Shown: one piece after another, positions 27,246 through 39,425 of the stretch | How positions within the stretch are numbered: position 1 is the first letter of the stretch | Layout: every line of letters begins with the position of its first letter | Source: Pseudomonas sp. N3-W | GTDB lineage: Bacteria; Pseudomonadota; Gammaproteobacteria; Pseudomonadales; Pseudomonadaceae | DNA: 64,000 bases | Assembly (NCBI RefSeq): GCF_024970185.1 | Contig: NZ_CP103965.1 | Location: forward strand, 5,289,001 to 5,353,000 | Direction of reading: 5' to 3' | The notes under the pieces: model-generated | What the model saw: only the letters and a program-made list of their open reading frames with translations | Database searches by the model: none | What the model was told of the DNA's origin: nothing | Made by a program: the position numbers and the translations under genes

Positions 27246-29003
27246 TCAAAGACCACCGCACCAAAGCCCGACCTTTTGCCCTTTCCGGCTGGAGCCTGCA
27301 ACGCAAACTGGTGTTGGCGTTCTGGCTGGTCAGTGTGATCCCGACCATGATCGCCGCCGAACTGGCCGCCACCACCCTGTCGCAGATTTTCGACAGCAAC
27401 GTGCGGATCTGGCTGCAGGAATCGACCAAGATCGTCCAGGACGAAATCACCGAGATCCTGCGCGACAACGCCCGGGTCGCGCAGCTGTTCCTGCGTTATA
27501 CGCGCCCGCCCACCGACCGCCAGTCGGCCAAACACGACAAGCTGACCACTGACATCGCCGATTCCATGGGCATAGACGTGGTGGCCCTGATCCGCGACAG
27601 CGACAACAAAGTGGTATTCAGCACCGCCGCCGACGATATCGTGCGCCAGATCAGCACCGCCCCCAAAGCCGTGTTGCAAACCCTGCAACTCAGCGGTATT
27701 GCCACCGGCACCGTGGTCTCGACCTTTGCCACCGAACAGGCTGGCGTTGACTACAAACTGGTGATCGCCACCTATCTGGACAGCAGTTTTCTCACCAGCG
27801 TGGCCGATGTGCACTCTCTGGACCTGCGCCTGTACCTGGCCAAGGGCGATCGTTTTTCAGAGATTTTCTCTACCCAGCGCTTCGAAGACCACCCGGCGGT
27901 CGTGCCGGAAAAAATTCAACAAATCCTCAGTACCACCCACCAGCCGACCGAACAATTCACCAGTCGCTACAGTGGCATCTACCGGCCGATCCTCAGCGAA
28001 AGCGGAGAACTGCAGGGCGTGATCTTCAGCGGTCTGCGGCGCAATACCAGCCTGGTCGGGCTGGTGAACCAGAGCAACCTGTTCATCCTGATTTTCATCC
28101 TCAGCTCGGCGGCCTCGCTGGCAGTTGGCTGGCTGGTCTCCCAGCGCCTGACCAAGCCGTTGCGCGGTCTCTCCAATGGCGTGCAGGCGGTGATTGCCGG
28201 CGATTATCGACAGCGTCTGCCGGTCACCGGTGGCGACGAACTGGCGGAACTGAGCAGCACCTTCAACCACATGAGCGAGCGTCTGGAGGAACTGCAGAAT
28301 CTGGAATCACAACTGCGCCGCCGCGATCGCCTGCACGCCTTGGGTGAAGTGGCCATGGGCCTGGCACATGAAATCCGCAACCCGCTGGGCATCATCAAGA
28401 CCGCCACGCAGCTGTTGCATCGCCGGGCCGACTTGCCGGAAACCGACAAACGTCATCTGGAATACGTGGTCAGCGAAGTCAGCCGGATCAACGACCTGAT
28501 CACCGAGTTCCTCGACTTCGCCAAACCCAGTGCACCGATGCGCTCCACCCAACCGGCGCGCACGCTGGTGGATGAACTGGTCGGCTTCTGCGCCCCGGAA
28601 CTGGCCAGCCACAACATTGACGTGCGCATCGACGATCAGGCGCCCGGCGCGACGATTTACGCCGACGCCCGGCAGCTCAAACAGGCCGGACTGAACCTGA
28701 TCGTCAACGCCATCGATGCCATGCCCGATGGCGGGCGGCTGACCCTGTCGATCCGCAACGACACCACTTACACCATTATCGGTGTGACAGACACCGGCCA
28801 GGGCATCGAAGCCGATATGCTGGAACGCATCTTCACACCGTTCGTCACCACCAAGGCCTCGGGCACCGGCCTGGGCCTGGCCAAAGTCTTTTCGATCATG
28901 GAAAACCACGACGGGCGTATCGAATGCATCAGCGAAAAAGATGCCGGCGCCACGTTCAGCCTGTACATTCCGGCCCATGGCGAAGACTTCGATGAGGGCA
29001 GCG

Positions 29004-29014
<11 letters not shown>
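27242..29014 (+). CDS. Membrane sensor histidine kinase with HAMP
   Basis: 590-residue kinase. TM1 at about 22-46 (LVLAFWLVSVIPTMIAA) and TM2 at about 280-300 (LFILIFILSSAASLAVGWLV) enclose a periplasmic sensor of about 230 residues. HAMP follows (RLTKPLRGLSNGVQAV), then H376 in LAHEIRNPLGIIKTATQLL and an ATPase domain (NLIVNAIDAM, DTGQGIE, GTGLGLAKV). It resembles the NtrB/AtoS/ZraS group that pairs with sigma-54 activators, and its partner overlaps its 3' end by 11 nt. Signal unknown. Confidence 0.9.
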
Positions 29015-30395
<1,381 letters not shown>

Positions 30396-30409
30396 TCGCT
30401 CAAGACGTT

Positions 30410-31105
30410 TCATGGCGAGAACGGCGTGATCATCTGCTGACGGCTACTGTCCACGGCTTGATAAAACGCCTTGGACAGGCTGGAGTAGGTTGGCTCATCC
30501 CACTCGCCATGGGCGGCCAGTACCGTGGCAAAAGGTTGAAACCACAGCAGTTTGTTGTCACTCAGATCGATCAGCATGCCCTGCCCGCTCACCTGTGCCT
30601 TCGGTACGCTGAGCGGTATGTAGACGTAGTAGCTGCGGGTGGCGCCGACGGTGAAGACATTCAGCAGCAACAGACGATCCACGCCGTAACGGGCCTTGAT
30701 CGCCGACATGTCATGGTCCATGTAGCCTTCGCGAAAACCGGTTTCCTTGTAAGCACTCAAATCCACCGGCTCGTAGATTCGCCTGGCTTTGTAGCCCTTG
30801 GCTTGCAGCTTGGCGACGATGACATCCGGCAAGGTGTTGAGACTGCTCACCTGCCATTTTTCGACGGCATCAATGAGCCTGCTGTTCACACCCCGATTGA
30901 TGACATAACCGAGAATGCCCTGATGGCCGGTCACGGCCAGTTCCGGCTCCGGCATCACGGTGATCGCCACGCCGATGGTCGTCTCTTTGGCGGCCCAGAA
31001 TTGTGGGTCCAGCGGTACGGGAGGTTGTACATGGGCGCAACCGGTGAGAATCAGGCACGCCAGCACCGTGATAGCTGCCCGGATGCGCAGAGCGTGAGTG
31101 TTCAT
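30410..31105 (-). CDS. Conserved hypothetical lipoprotein
   Basis: 231-residue predicted lipoprotein: lipobox LILTGC with Cys at about residue 22, followed by AHVQPPVPLDPQFWAAKETTIGVAITVMPEPE. Ser at position +3 or Asp at +2 are absent (the sequence after Cys is AHVQ), so outer-membrane sorting is likely. No known domain is recognised; the body looks like a mixed alpha/beta secreted domain. It converges with the sigma-54 regulator gene 14 bp away. No partner gene is evident. Confidence 0.75.
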   Translation of the reverse strand: MNTHALRIRAAITVLACLILTGCAHVQPPVPLDPQFWAAKETTIGVAITVMPEPELAVTGHQGILGYVINRGVNSRLIDAVEKWQVSSLNTLPDVIVAKLQAKGYKARRIYEPVDLSAYKETGFREGYMDHDMSAIKARYGVDRLLLLNVFTVGATRSYYVYIPLSVPKAQVSGQGMLIDLSDNKLLWFQPFATVLAAHGEWDEPTYSSLSKAFYQAVDSSRQQMITPFSP

Positions 31106-31209
31106 TAATCATGTCCATATGATTGATAACGAAGCGCCTGTCAGGGCGGCAACCGTATTGATCATAGTGGCTCAGCGGTATGTCCTGCGCACCTTCCGAC
31201 ATGCGGGCT

Positions 31210-31875
31210 TCAGCTCACCGTGCCGCCCTTGGCCTCGCTCATGATCTGCCGGATCGCCCCGACGAACGTTTCCACCGGCTGCCCGCCGGTAACGGCGTAT
31301 TGCCCGTTGAAGACCACCGTCGGCACGGAACTCACCCCGCGCGTCAGCCACAGCTGTTCTTCTTCGTGCACTTCTTTGGCGTATTCGTCCGAGGCCAGGA
31401 TCGCTTCGGCTCGCTGCCGGTCCAGCCCCACGCTTTCGGCGACCTGCGCCAACTGGCCGTGATCCGACGGGTTACCGCCGTCGGTGAAATACGCCTTGAA
31501 CAGTGCCTCCTTCAGATTGAACTGCAAGCCCTCAAGCGTCGCCCAGTAGAGCAAGCGATGGGCATCGAAGGTGTTGTAGATCCGGCTGTTGCCGTCGGTG
31601 CGAAAGGCAAACCCCACTTCGGCACCCCGGGCGCGGATCATCTCGCGGTTCTTCTGCGACTGCTCTTTGGTCGAGCCGTACTTTTCGGTGATGTGTTCGG
31701 TGATGTTCTGGCCGTCGGGGCCCATCTTCGGGTTCAGCTCGAATGGCTGGAAATGAATCTCGGCCTGCACTTCATCGCGCAGCACCTCAAGCGCCCGGGT
31801 CAGGCTGTACAGACCGACGGCGCACCAGGGACAGGACACGTCGCTGACGAATTCGATTTTCAAGGGGGTACTCAT
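31210..31875 (-). CDS. DsbA-family oxidoreductase, FrnE-like
   Basis: 221-residue thioredoxin-fold protein of the FrnE/2-hydroxychromene-2-carboxylate isomerase branch of the DsbA family. The active site is SCPWC (CPWC) after IEFVSDV, and the cis-Pro loop is SSVPTVVFNGQYAVTGGQP. It lacks a signal peptide, so it works in the cytoplasm, as FrnE proteins do. ATG 31875 is preceded by GAGG at 6 nt, better than the longer frame. Monocistronic. Confidence 0.9.
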   Translation of the reverse strand: MSTPLKIEFVSDVSCPWCAVGLYSLTRALEVLRDEVQAEIHFQPFELNPKMGPDGQNITEHITEKYGSTKEQSQKNREMIRARGAEVGFAFRTDGNSRIYNTFDAHRLLYWATLEGLQFNLKEALFKAYFTDGGNPSDHGQLAQVAESVGLDRQRAEAILASDEYAKEVHEEEQLWLTRGVSSVPTVVFNGQYAVTGGQPVETFVGAIRQIMSEAKGGTVS

Positions 31876-31975
31876 GACACACCTCGCAGACTTGAGCAGG
31901 ACCGCAAAGGTTGCACGATACACCCGCTATCTCGTCCTCCCACAGGGGTTTGGTGTGTAACAGGGGAATTGGGGA

Positions 31976-33001
31976 TTACAAAAGATTCGGCACCGCCGCC
32001 GGATCGATCTGCGCCCAATGCGAAGTGTCTTCGCGATGCGCCTGCAAGTACGGCAGTACTGCCGCCAGCAACGGCGCCTTGAACGCTTCCTGGAAACGAT
32101 GGGCCAACCCCGGAATCAACTTCAATTGGCTGCCATGAATATGCGCCGCCAGATGGATGCCATGCATCACCGGCAACAGCGGATCGGCGGTGCCGTGTAC
32201 CACCAGCGTCGGCACGCGCAGTTGATTGAGCAGCGCCACCCGGCTCGGTTCGGCGAGGATTGCCATGATCTGGCGCTTCACGCCTTCGGGGTTGAACGCG
32301 CGGTCATAAGAGGCCGCCGCCTGTTGCAACAGCATTTGCCGATCATCGTGCACCTGCGGGCTGCCAAGCGCGGCGAGCAAGTCCGCTTGCTGTTCCAGCG
32401 CCACTTCGCGATTCGGCGCGCTGCGACGCGACAACAATTGCACCAGCGCCGCACTCGGTGCCGGCAAGCCTTCGGCGCCGGAGCTGGTCATGATCAGGGT
32501 CAGGCTCTCCACTCGCTGCGGCGCCATGGCCGCCAGATGCTGGGCGATCATCCCGCCCATGCTCGCGCCCAGCACATGGAATTGCTCGATGTGCAACGCG
32601 TCCATCAGCCCCAGCGCGTCGTCGGCCATGTCCGTCAGCGTGTACGGTGCCGCCACCGGCAAGCCGAGTTTGTAACGCAGCACTTCGAAGGTCAGGTTGG
32701 CGCTGGCCGGAGCCTGGCGCCAGGTGGACAGGCCGACATCGCGGTTGTCGTAACGAATCACCCGAAACCCCTGCTGACACAGCGCCACGACCACTTCGTC
32801 CGGCCAGTGGATCAGCTGCCCTCCGAGCCCCATCACCAGCAGCAACGCCGGGTCCGAGGCGCGGCCAATGCTCTGGTACGCCAGGCTCACCTGCGCCAGA
32901 TCGACGTGCTCGGTCGGGACGTTGACATCGCACCGCGAAGCCGCAAACGACGGCAGGCCGAACAGCAGCGCGGCCAGAAAAATCACTCGTGATAAAAACA
33001 T
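31976..33001 (-). CDS. Exported alpha/beta hydrolase
   Basis: 341-residue alpha/beta hydrolase with an N-terminal signal peptide ([22 protein letters not shown]). Oxyanion-hole region [17 protein letters not shown], nucleophile elbow GASMGG, acid in [10 protein letters not shown] and base His in PGLAHRFQE form a complete triad. Likely a periplasmic or secreted esterase or lipase-like enzyme. The frame extends upstream to GTG 33070, but the ATG at 33001 puts the signal peptide at the N-terminus, so I prefer it. Divergent from metR. Confidence 0.8.
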   Translation of the reverse strand: MFLSRVIFLAALLFGLPSFAASRCDVNVPTEHVDLAQVSLAYQSIGRASDPALLLVMGLGGQLIHWPDEVVVALCQQGFRVIRYDNRDVGLSTWRQAPASANLTFEVLRYKLGLPVAAPYTLTDMADDALGLMDALHIEQFHVLGASMGGMIAQHLAAMAPQRVESLTLIMTSSGAEGLPAPSAALVQLLSRRSAPNREVALEQQADLLAALGSPQVHDDRQMLLQQAAASYDRAFNPEGVKRQIMAILAEPSRVALLNQLRVPTLVVHGTADPLLPVMHGIHLAAHIHGSQLKLIPGLAHRFQEAFKAPLLAAVLPYLQAHREDTSHWAQIDPAAVPNLL

Positions 33002-33228
33002 GAAAAACACCGAAACGCAGAACCCCAGTAGAGCGCGAGTCTGATGAACTTTGTTGTGGCGCGCTGCCACAGTTGCGTGACAGTTTGATGAAGATTGCCC
33101 AGCGGTACGTGGGGCGCTCTGATGGTCGGGTAACCGGCTAAACGTTCAGCCCTTGTCGACAGCACGCTTACCATGAGACAAACTCACTCTTTTTGCCTTT
33201 ATCACAAATTTTCCTCATGGAGCCCCCG

Positions 33229-34146
33229 GTGCTTGAAATTCGTCACCTGAAGACCCTGCACGCCCTGCGCGAAGCCGACAGCCTGGTGGATGCCGCCGAC
33301 AGGCTGCACCTGACCCAGTCCGCCCTGTCCCACCAGTTCAAGGAGCTGGAAGAGCGCATGGGCATGCCGCTGTTCGTGCGCAAGACCAAACCGGTGCGCT
33401 TCACCAGCGCCGGCCTGCGCCTGCTGCAACTGGCCGATGCCACCCTGCCGCTGCTGCGCGGTGCCGAGCGCGATATCGCCCGGCTGGCCGGTGGCACCGC
33501 CGGGCGCCTGCACATGGCGATCGAATGCCACAGTTGCTTTCAGTGGCTGATGCCAACCATCGACCAGTTCCGCGATGCGTGGCCGGAAGTCGAGCTGGAC
33601 CTGGCGTCGGGCTTCTCGTTCGCCCCGCTGCCGGCCCTGGCGCGCGGCGATCTGGATCTGGTGGTGACGTCCGACCCACTGGAACTGGCCGGCATCACCT
33701 ATGTGCCGCTGTTCACCTATGAAGCCATGCTCGCAGTGGCCAATCAGCATCGACTGGCGAGCAAGGCCTACATCGTCCCCGAAGACCTGCTGTCGGAAAC
33801 CCTGATCACCTACCCGGTGGAGCGCGACCGGCTGGACATCTTCACCCGCTTCCTGGAACCGGCAGACATCGAGCCGGCACAAGTGCGAACGTCGGAGCTG
33901 ACGGTGATGATGATGCAACTGGTGGCCAGTGGTCGCGGCGTGTGTGGCATGCCGCACTGGGCGCTGCATGAATACAGCTCACGCGGCTATGTGAAGGCCA
34001 AGCGGCTGGGGGACAAAGGCCTGTTCGCGACGCTGTACGCCGGCATCCGCGCCGACATGCTCGACGCGCCGTACATGCGCGACTTTTTGCTGACGGCGAA
34101 AGACACGTCGTTTTCGACGCTCGATGGGGTGAGTGCGGTGCGTTAA
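33229..34146 (+). CDS. metR: LysR-type regulator of methionine genes
   Basis: 305-residue LysR-family regulator. The N-terminal HTH (SLVDAADRLHLTQSALSHQFKELEERMGMPLF) and overall sequence match MetR, which activates metE and related methionine genes with homocysteine as co-inducer. GTG 33229 follows GGAG by 6 nt and gives the usual N-terminus LEIRHLKTLHALREA; ATG 33217 or a TTG further up are possible but less fitting. No met structural gene is adjacent. Confidence 0.88.
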   Translation: MLEIRHLKTLHALREADSLVDAADRLHLTQSALSHQFKELEERMGMPLFVRKTKPVRFTSAGLRLLQLADATLPLLRGAERDIARLAGGTAGRLHMAIECHSCFQWLMPTIDQFRDAWPEVELDLASGFSFAPLPALARGDLDLVVTSDPLELAGITYVPLFTYEAMLAVANQHRLASKAYIVPEDLLSETLITYPVERDRLDIFTRFLEPADIEPAQVRTSELTVMMMQLVASGRGVCGMPHWALHEYSSRGYVKAKRLGDKGLFATLYAGIRADMLDAPYMRDFLLTAKDTSFSTLDGVSAVR

Positions 34147-34175
34147 TTCGGATAATCGGGGCAACATGGAACAAA

Positions 34176-34265
34176 TGTGGGAGCGAGCTTGCTCGCGATA
34201 GCAATGGGACCGTCAGCATCTGCGTTGAATGCTCAACCGCTATCGCGAGCAAGCTCGCTCCCACA
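34176..34265. repeat. REPIN, GTGGGAGCGAGC type
   Basis: TGTGGGAGCGAGCTTGCTCG and its mirror CGAGCAAGCTCGCTCCCACA with a spacer of about 50 bp. Between metR and a GNAT gene. Confidence 0.92.
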
Positions 34266-34316
34266 GTGGTTTTGTGTGGGTGTCAGATTTCGCGCCAGAG
34301 GTGAAGTACGGTGAAA

Positions 34317-34814
34317 TCAGACCTCGCGCCACATGTGGATCTTGTCGAAATACTCCTCGCCCACCCGCACCGCCAGCGGCTCCAGGCCGTACTGGATGAA
34401 GCCGCAACGCTGATACAGCTTGAACGCGGCATCGTTGCCAGCCGTGACGGTCAACTGGATCAGCCTCAGGCCCTGATGGTTTTGTGCTTCAGCCAGAGCG
34501 GCCTGCACCAGTTCAAATCCAAGCCCGCGCTGGCGAACCTTGCCTGATACGTACATGCCAAACAGTGTCGCCTTGTGCCGGGCCTTTTCCCGGGGTTCAA
34601 AGGCCAGGCCGACGATACCGGCAAGCACCCCGTCTTCAAAGGCACCGAGTACCCGATCCAGCTTGCTGCTCAGGCGCGCCTCCCACCAGCTCAATGGCAT
34701 GACCGCCCGTTCACGCACGCTGGAGGTGAATGCCTGCGGGTGCAGCTCATAGGCCTCAAGCATCAGTGCCCGATACTCCAGGGCATGGCTGGCGTCCAGT
34801 CGTTCAATCCACAT
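34317..34814 (-). CDS. GNAT family N-acetyltransferase
   Basis: 165-residue single-domain GNAT. The acetyl-CoA loop lies in MYVSGKVRQRGLGFELVQAAL (R-x-x-G-L-G type variation of Q/RxxGxG/A), followed by the last-strand motif AAFKLYQRCGFIQYG. Substrate unknown. ATG 34814 is used; an alternative TTG two codons upstream is closer to the AAGG site. Independent of the neighbouring NUDIX gene except for the same direction. Confidence 0.85.
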   Translation of the reverse strand: MWIERLDASHALEYRALMLEAYELHPQAFTSSVRERAVMPLSWWEARLSSKLDRVLGAFEDGVLAGIVGLAFEPREKARHKATLFGMYVSGKVRQRGLGFELVQAALAEAQNHQGLRLIQLTVTAGNDAAFKLYQRCGFIQYGLEPLAVRVGEEYFDKIHMWREV

Positions 34815-34877
34815 GTTCAAGTCGCCTTGGGTTGTTCAAACATCAACCATACGGCCAGATCATTCAGCCAGAACGGA

Positions 34878-35312
34878 TCAAGCCATCGCAGTCAACGAAG
34901 CCCGATAAAACGGCAGGATCACGTCCCGTGTCAATGGCGCCAGGACGACATTGCCATCGGTGGCCGGATCGATCCAGATCACCTCTTCAATCTCGGCGGC
35001 CGGGGACACGTCTGAATGGATGGTCAGTAAAAACAGCTCGGCCTGTACGACAAAACCCGGCTCATTGACGGCGGGCGCCGAGAACTGACCGAGGAACGTC
35101 GCCTGCGCCGGGTCAATCTCCAAACCCAGCTCTTCGTCCAGCTCACGGGCCAACGCGTGGACAGGCCGCTCAAAAGACTCGATCTTGCCACCCGGTTGCA
35201 TGAACGCCTGGGTGCCGCGTTTACGCACCAGCAGCGTACGGCCATCAGGGCCGATCAACAGGGCGCAGGCGATGCGGATGAGATTGGGTGCAGCGGTGGT
35301 TGAAAGAGGCAT
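34878..35312 (-). CDS. NUDIX hydrolase
   Basis: 144-residue NUDIX protein. The Nudix box is complete: G-x5-E-x7-RE-x2-EE-x-G running from GGKIESFE to RELDEELGL. It probably hydrolyses a nucleoside diphosphate-linked compound; the family is too broad to name a substrate. ATG 35312 has no strong ribosome site, and the frame extends 11 codons further upstream, so the start is uncertain. Followed downstream by a GNAT gene 63 bp away. Confidence 0.85.
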   Translation of the reverse strand: MPLSTTAAPNLIRIACALLIGPDGRTLLVRKRGTQAFMQPGGKIESFERPVHALARELDEELGLEIDPAQATFLGQFSAPAVNEPGFVVQAELFLLTIHSDVSPAAEIEEVIWIDPATDGNVVLAPLTRDVILPFYRASLTAMA

Positions 35313-35408
35313 GGATGCAGAGGGACCTTGGTGAAAAAGACGCAAGGATCACATGGGGGTTGGCCGCTCGTCACGCTGAAACAATTTCTGCATACCTGTA
35401 CCGCACTC

Positions 35409-35502
35409 CCTGTGGGAACGAGCTTGCTCGCGATAGCGATGGGTCAGCCTACATAGATGTTGGATGTCAGGCCCTCATCGCGAGCAAGCTCGCTCCCACA
35501 GG
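35409..35502. repeat. REPIN, GTGGGAGCGAGC type
   Basis: CTGTGGGAACGAGCTTGCTC (one mismatch) opposite GAGCAAGCTCGCTCCCACAG, with a spacer of about 50 bp. Between the NUDIX gene and the YN-GFP protein. Confidence 0.92.
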
Positions 35503-35524
35503 AGAACAGTGCAGATCAGGACAT

Positions 35525-36883
35525 TCAACCCACCTCCAGAATCCCGCCCTCCTCTTCCTCCGGCACTTTCACGAATACGCTGTACTTCGCGCCTTCCATG
35601 GATTCGAAGGCAATCAACTTGTCCACCAGCGGCCCGTTCAGCACCTTGCCGGCGTTGAGCAGCAGCATGCCGTTGTCGGCGTTGAGGTTGCGCGCCAGGA
35701 TCATGCCTGGCGCCAGTTCCCGGGTGGTCAGCACCTTGACCGACGGATCGGCCAGCGTCACATCGCTGAGGAACGCCGCGCAGACCTGAATGAAGTCTTC
35801 GATCAGGTCCGGGTCATAGAGCCGGCCGGCGTACTGGCGGATATACACCAGCGCCTCATCGCTGTTCATCTGCCGCTCCAGGATCAACCCGCGCTGCAAC
35901 TCGATGAAATCCACCGCCAGTTTCAACAGCCGTGAACCGAACGGGATCGCTTCGCCCTTGAGCCGGTCGGGGAACCCGCTGCCGTCCCAGCGCTCCTGAT
36001 GGTGCAGGATCAGACGAGCGGCGTCTTTCATCGGGTCGAGGGTCATCAACAGTGACTCGCTCTGCTTCGGGTACGCACGATAGCGGTCGCGGTCAATATG
36101 ATGCAGCAGGTCCGAAGGGGTGATCATCATGCTGTCGGTCCAGCTCAGCTTGCCGATGTTGTAGAGCGCGGCGGCCATGGTCAGGTCACGGCTGCTGCCC
36201 TCGTCCAGCCCGTGGCGTTTGCAGTACACCCGCACCAGTTCGATGATCTGCCGGTTGGTCTGCTTGGCCGGCGGCAGACGCAGGTTGGCCAGCAACGAAA
36301 ACACCTCGGTGCCGGTGACGTAGCTGTGCTTGAGCTCCTCGTAGGCCAGGTCCAGCATGTCGGCGGTCTGTTGTAGCTCGGCCGTGCGCGACACCACGTG
36401 TTTTTCCAGCGTGGCATTGAGGGTTTTCAACTGCTCGTTCTGCAGGCGGGTCAACTTCAACAGACGCAGGCGCTCGCGCTCGGAGTGCTGGAGCTCCAGA
36501 GCCTGGCGCAAGGTCAGCAGCAGTTCTTCGTCATTCCAGGGTTTGCTGATGTAGCGATGAATCTGGCCTTCGTTGATGGCCTTGATGATCGTCGGCAGGT
36601 CGGCATAACCGGTCAGCAAGATACGCGTGGTGGCGGGATGGCGCTGATGGATCTGCGCCAGCAGCGTGGCACCGTCCATGCCGGGCATGCGCGCGTCGCT
36701 CATGACCAGGTCGACGGGATGCTGCCCCATGATTTCCAGCGCCTGGGCACCGCTGCTAGCCAGCAACACATCATAAGGCTGGCCGCGCAGCAGGCGGCGC
36801 AGGCTACTGAGAATTGATTCCTCATCATCGACCAGCAGCACCTTGGGCTTGTCGATTACGGACGAGGGTATTTGCTCTTCCAT
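35525..36883 (-). CDS. Response regulator with degenerate HD-GYP (YN/GFP) domain
   Basis: 452-residue protein. The receiver (13-125) has D63 in VMSDARMPGMDG and is followed by a coiled coil (about 135-180) and an HD-GYP-like domain. Catalytic HD is replaced by Y241-N242 (ALYNIGKLSW), while HHQERWDGSGFP (294-305) keeps the second part with GFP instead of GYP. It should therefore not cleave c-di-GMP in the usual way. It resembles the Pseudomonas aeruginosa group of noncanonical YN-GYP regulators (PA2572-like), thought to act by binding partners. It diverges from a c-di-GMP signalling operon, suggesting functional contact. Confidence 0.85.
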   Translation of the reverse strand: MEEQIPSSVIDKPKVLLVDDEESILSSLRRLLRGQPYDVLLASSGAQALEIMGQHPVDLVMSDARMPGMDGATLLAQIHQRHPATTRILLTGYADLPTIIKAINEGQIHRYISKPWNDEELLLTLRQALELQHSERERLRLLKLTRLQNEQLKTLNATLEKHVVSRTAELQQTADMLDLAYEELKHSYVTGTEVFSLLANLRLPPAKQTNRQIIELVRVYCKRHGLDEGSSRDLTMAAALYNIGKLSWTDSMMITPSDLLHHIDRDRYRAYPKQSESLLMTLDPMKDAARLILHHQERWDGSGFPDRLKGEAIPFGSRLLKLAVDFIELQRGLILERQMNSDEALVYIRQYAGRLYDPDLIEDFIQVCAAFLSDVTLADPSVKVLTTRELAPGMILARNLNADNGMLLLNAGKVLNGPLVDKLIAFESMEGAKYSVFVKVPEEEEGGILEVG

Positions 36884-37105
36884 GGCGTTACCTCAAGTAA
36901 AACGGGCAAATTCGTCGCGACAGGACTCGGCCAGACATCCGCTATTACCGGAACATGGCCTACAGGCTAGATGATTTTTGCCCCGACCCGGAAAATGATT
37001 ACGGCCAACAGGCAGGGTGAAGTCCTGCCGAACGACTATGCTCAGTTCACTCGGATCCATAATCTGTACCCGTTCGGCCAGGTGATCAGGGAAAAGGATG
37101 CCCCT

Positions 37106-37153
37106 ATGAGCACACGCAAACCCACTGCTGCCTGTTCCGGTGCATGTCGATGA
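37106..37153 (+). CDS. Short upstream ORF, possible leader peptide
   Basis: [15 protein letters not shown], 15 codons. ATG 37106 follows AAGGA at a good distance (about 37094-37098), whereas the large gene after it has a weak ribosome site. Its TGA (37151-37153) overlaps ATG 37150, the second start of the downstream protein, in an ATGA arrangement. Translation of the downstream gene could therefore be coupled to this short frame. No further evidence that the peptide is functional. Confidence 0.35.
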   Translation: MSTRKPTAACSGACR

Positions 37154-39425
37154 ACACGCTGTTGGCACGGGCCAACCGGCGGATCCTCATCGTCGACGAT
37201 ACCGCCTCGATTCATCAGGATTTCATCAAGATCCTCAGCCCGTCATCGACCGAAGACGAACGCCTGGACAGCGCCGAGATGGCCCTGTTCGGCACCACGG
37301 CGGTGGCTGCGCTGCAAAGTTTCGTGCTGGAGTCGGCCTTTCAGGGCCGCGAGGCGCTGGACAAGGTCGAGACCGCCCTGGCCAATGACTTGCCCTATGC
37401 CATGGCGTTTATCGACATGCGCATGCCTCCGGGCTGGGACGGCCTGGAAACCATCGAACGGCTGTGGCAGGTCGATCCCAAGCTGCAAGTGGCGCTGTGC
37501 ACCGCCTATTCCGATTACTCCTGGGAAGATATCGACGAGCGCCTGGAACTGGGCGACCGTCTGCTGATCCTGAAAAAACCCTTCGATGCCATCGAAATCC
37601 GCCAGATGGCCAGTGCATTGACCGCCAAATGGCAGATGACCGAAGACGCCGCGCTGAAGATGTCGTTGCTTGAGCAGGCTGTCGAAGAGCGCACCCGGGA
37701 GTTGTCCGACGCCAACATCATCGTGCAGAACAGCCCGACCATCCTCTACCGGCTGCGCGGCGAGCCCTCGTTTCCGCTGATGTACATCTCGCACAACATC
37801 ACCAAGTACGGCCATGTCGCGGCGGACCTGGTGGCCTCGGCCAACTGGGCCAAGGAGTTGGTTCATCCCGACGACCACGCGGTACTCGATTCGGCCATGG
37901 CCCGGGTCCTGGACCGCCATGCCGTCGGCGCCTCTATCGAGTTTCGCATGCGCACCGGCGACGGCGGCTGGCGCTGGGTCGAGAACCGCTATATCCCGGT
38001 GCGCGACAGCGAAGGCCGGTTGCTGGAAGTCGAGGGCATCGTCATCGACATCACCGAGCGCAAACTGGCCGAAGAAAAAATCGCCCTGCTCGCCCGCACC
38101 GACGGGCTGACCGGGCTTGCCAACCGCGCCACCCTGATCGACCGGCTGCACCAGGCCTTCGCCGCTGCCCGGCGGGGCGCCGCTGCGTTCGCCATTTTTT
38201 ACCTGGACCTGGATCACTTCAAACGCATCAACGACACCCTCGGCCACCCGGTGGGCGATCTGCTGTTGCAGGAGGTGGCGCGGCGGATCAAGGCCTGCGT
38301 GCGGGAAAACGATGTGGTCGCCCGGCTGGGCGGTGACGAGTTCGCCATTCTGCAACTGGACGTCAGCGACCCGACCCAGTCAGCCGCCATGGCCGCCAAG
38401 GTCCGCGATGCGCTGGTGCTGCCTTACTCCCTGGACGGCAACGATGTGCGAGCCTCGGTCAGCATCGGTATCAGCAGTTGCACCCCGGACACCCTCAGCG
38501 CCGAAAGCCTGCTGACCCAGGCCGACATGGCGTTGTATCGCTCCAAGGAGCAGGGCCGCAATCAGTACCACTTCCACTCCGAGGAGATCAATCAGGAAGT
38601 GGTGGAGCGCATGGCCATCGCCAGCGACTTGAAAGCCGCCATCGAAAACGGCGAACTCGAACTGCACTACTGGCCGGAAGTGGATCTGAGCAGCGGCAAG
38701 ATTCTCGGCATGGAGGCGCAGGTCAGCTGGAACCATCCCGAACGCGGTTTGCTGGATGCCCCCGCGTTTCTGCCGGCGGCGGAAAAGACCGGCACCATCG
38801 TTGTCCTGGGGCATTGGGTGCTGGATCAGGCCTGCCGGCAGATGCGCCAGTGGCGAGACGAGGGCATGGCGCCGCCGGTGATTGCGATCAAGCTGTCGCT
38901 GGCCCAGCTCAAGAGCGGGCCTGAACTGATCTACGACGTGTTGCGCACCACTGCGCGCTGGGAACTTTGCCCCTGGGACCTGCGTTTTGACGTCACGGAG
39001 GCGACCCTGGCGCAGACCAAGTGGACCCACAACGATGTGTTGCCACGCTTGCGCGAGTTGGGGGTGAAGATCGCCATTGACGACTTCGGCACCGAATATT
39101 CGTCGTTCGACTACCTCAAGACCTACCAGGTCAACCACCTCAAACTCGCCCAATCGTTTCTCGACACCGCCGCCCGGGACCCGGCCAGCGCAACGACGCT
39201 CAAGGCCATCATCAATTTCGCCCGCGACGTGGGGATCGGCATCATCGCCGAAGGCATTGAAACCCAGGAGCAACGCAGTTCGCTGATGGCCACCGGTTCG
39301 CCGATGAACGCCCAGGGGTATTTCTTCAGCAAGGCCGTCAGCAGCCAGCAAGCCGCCGAGCTGCTCAAGGCCGGCAGCATTTTGCCCGGACCGGGCAGCC
39401 CGCGGCAGCTCACGGAGGATGAGGA

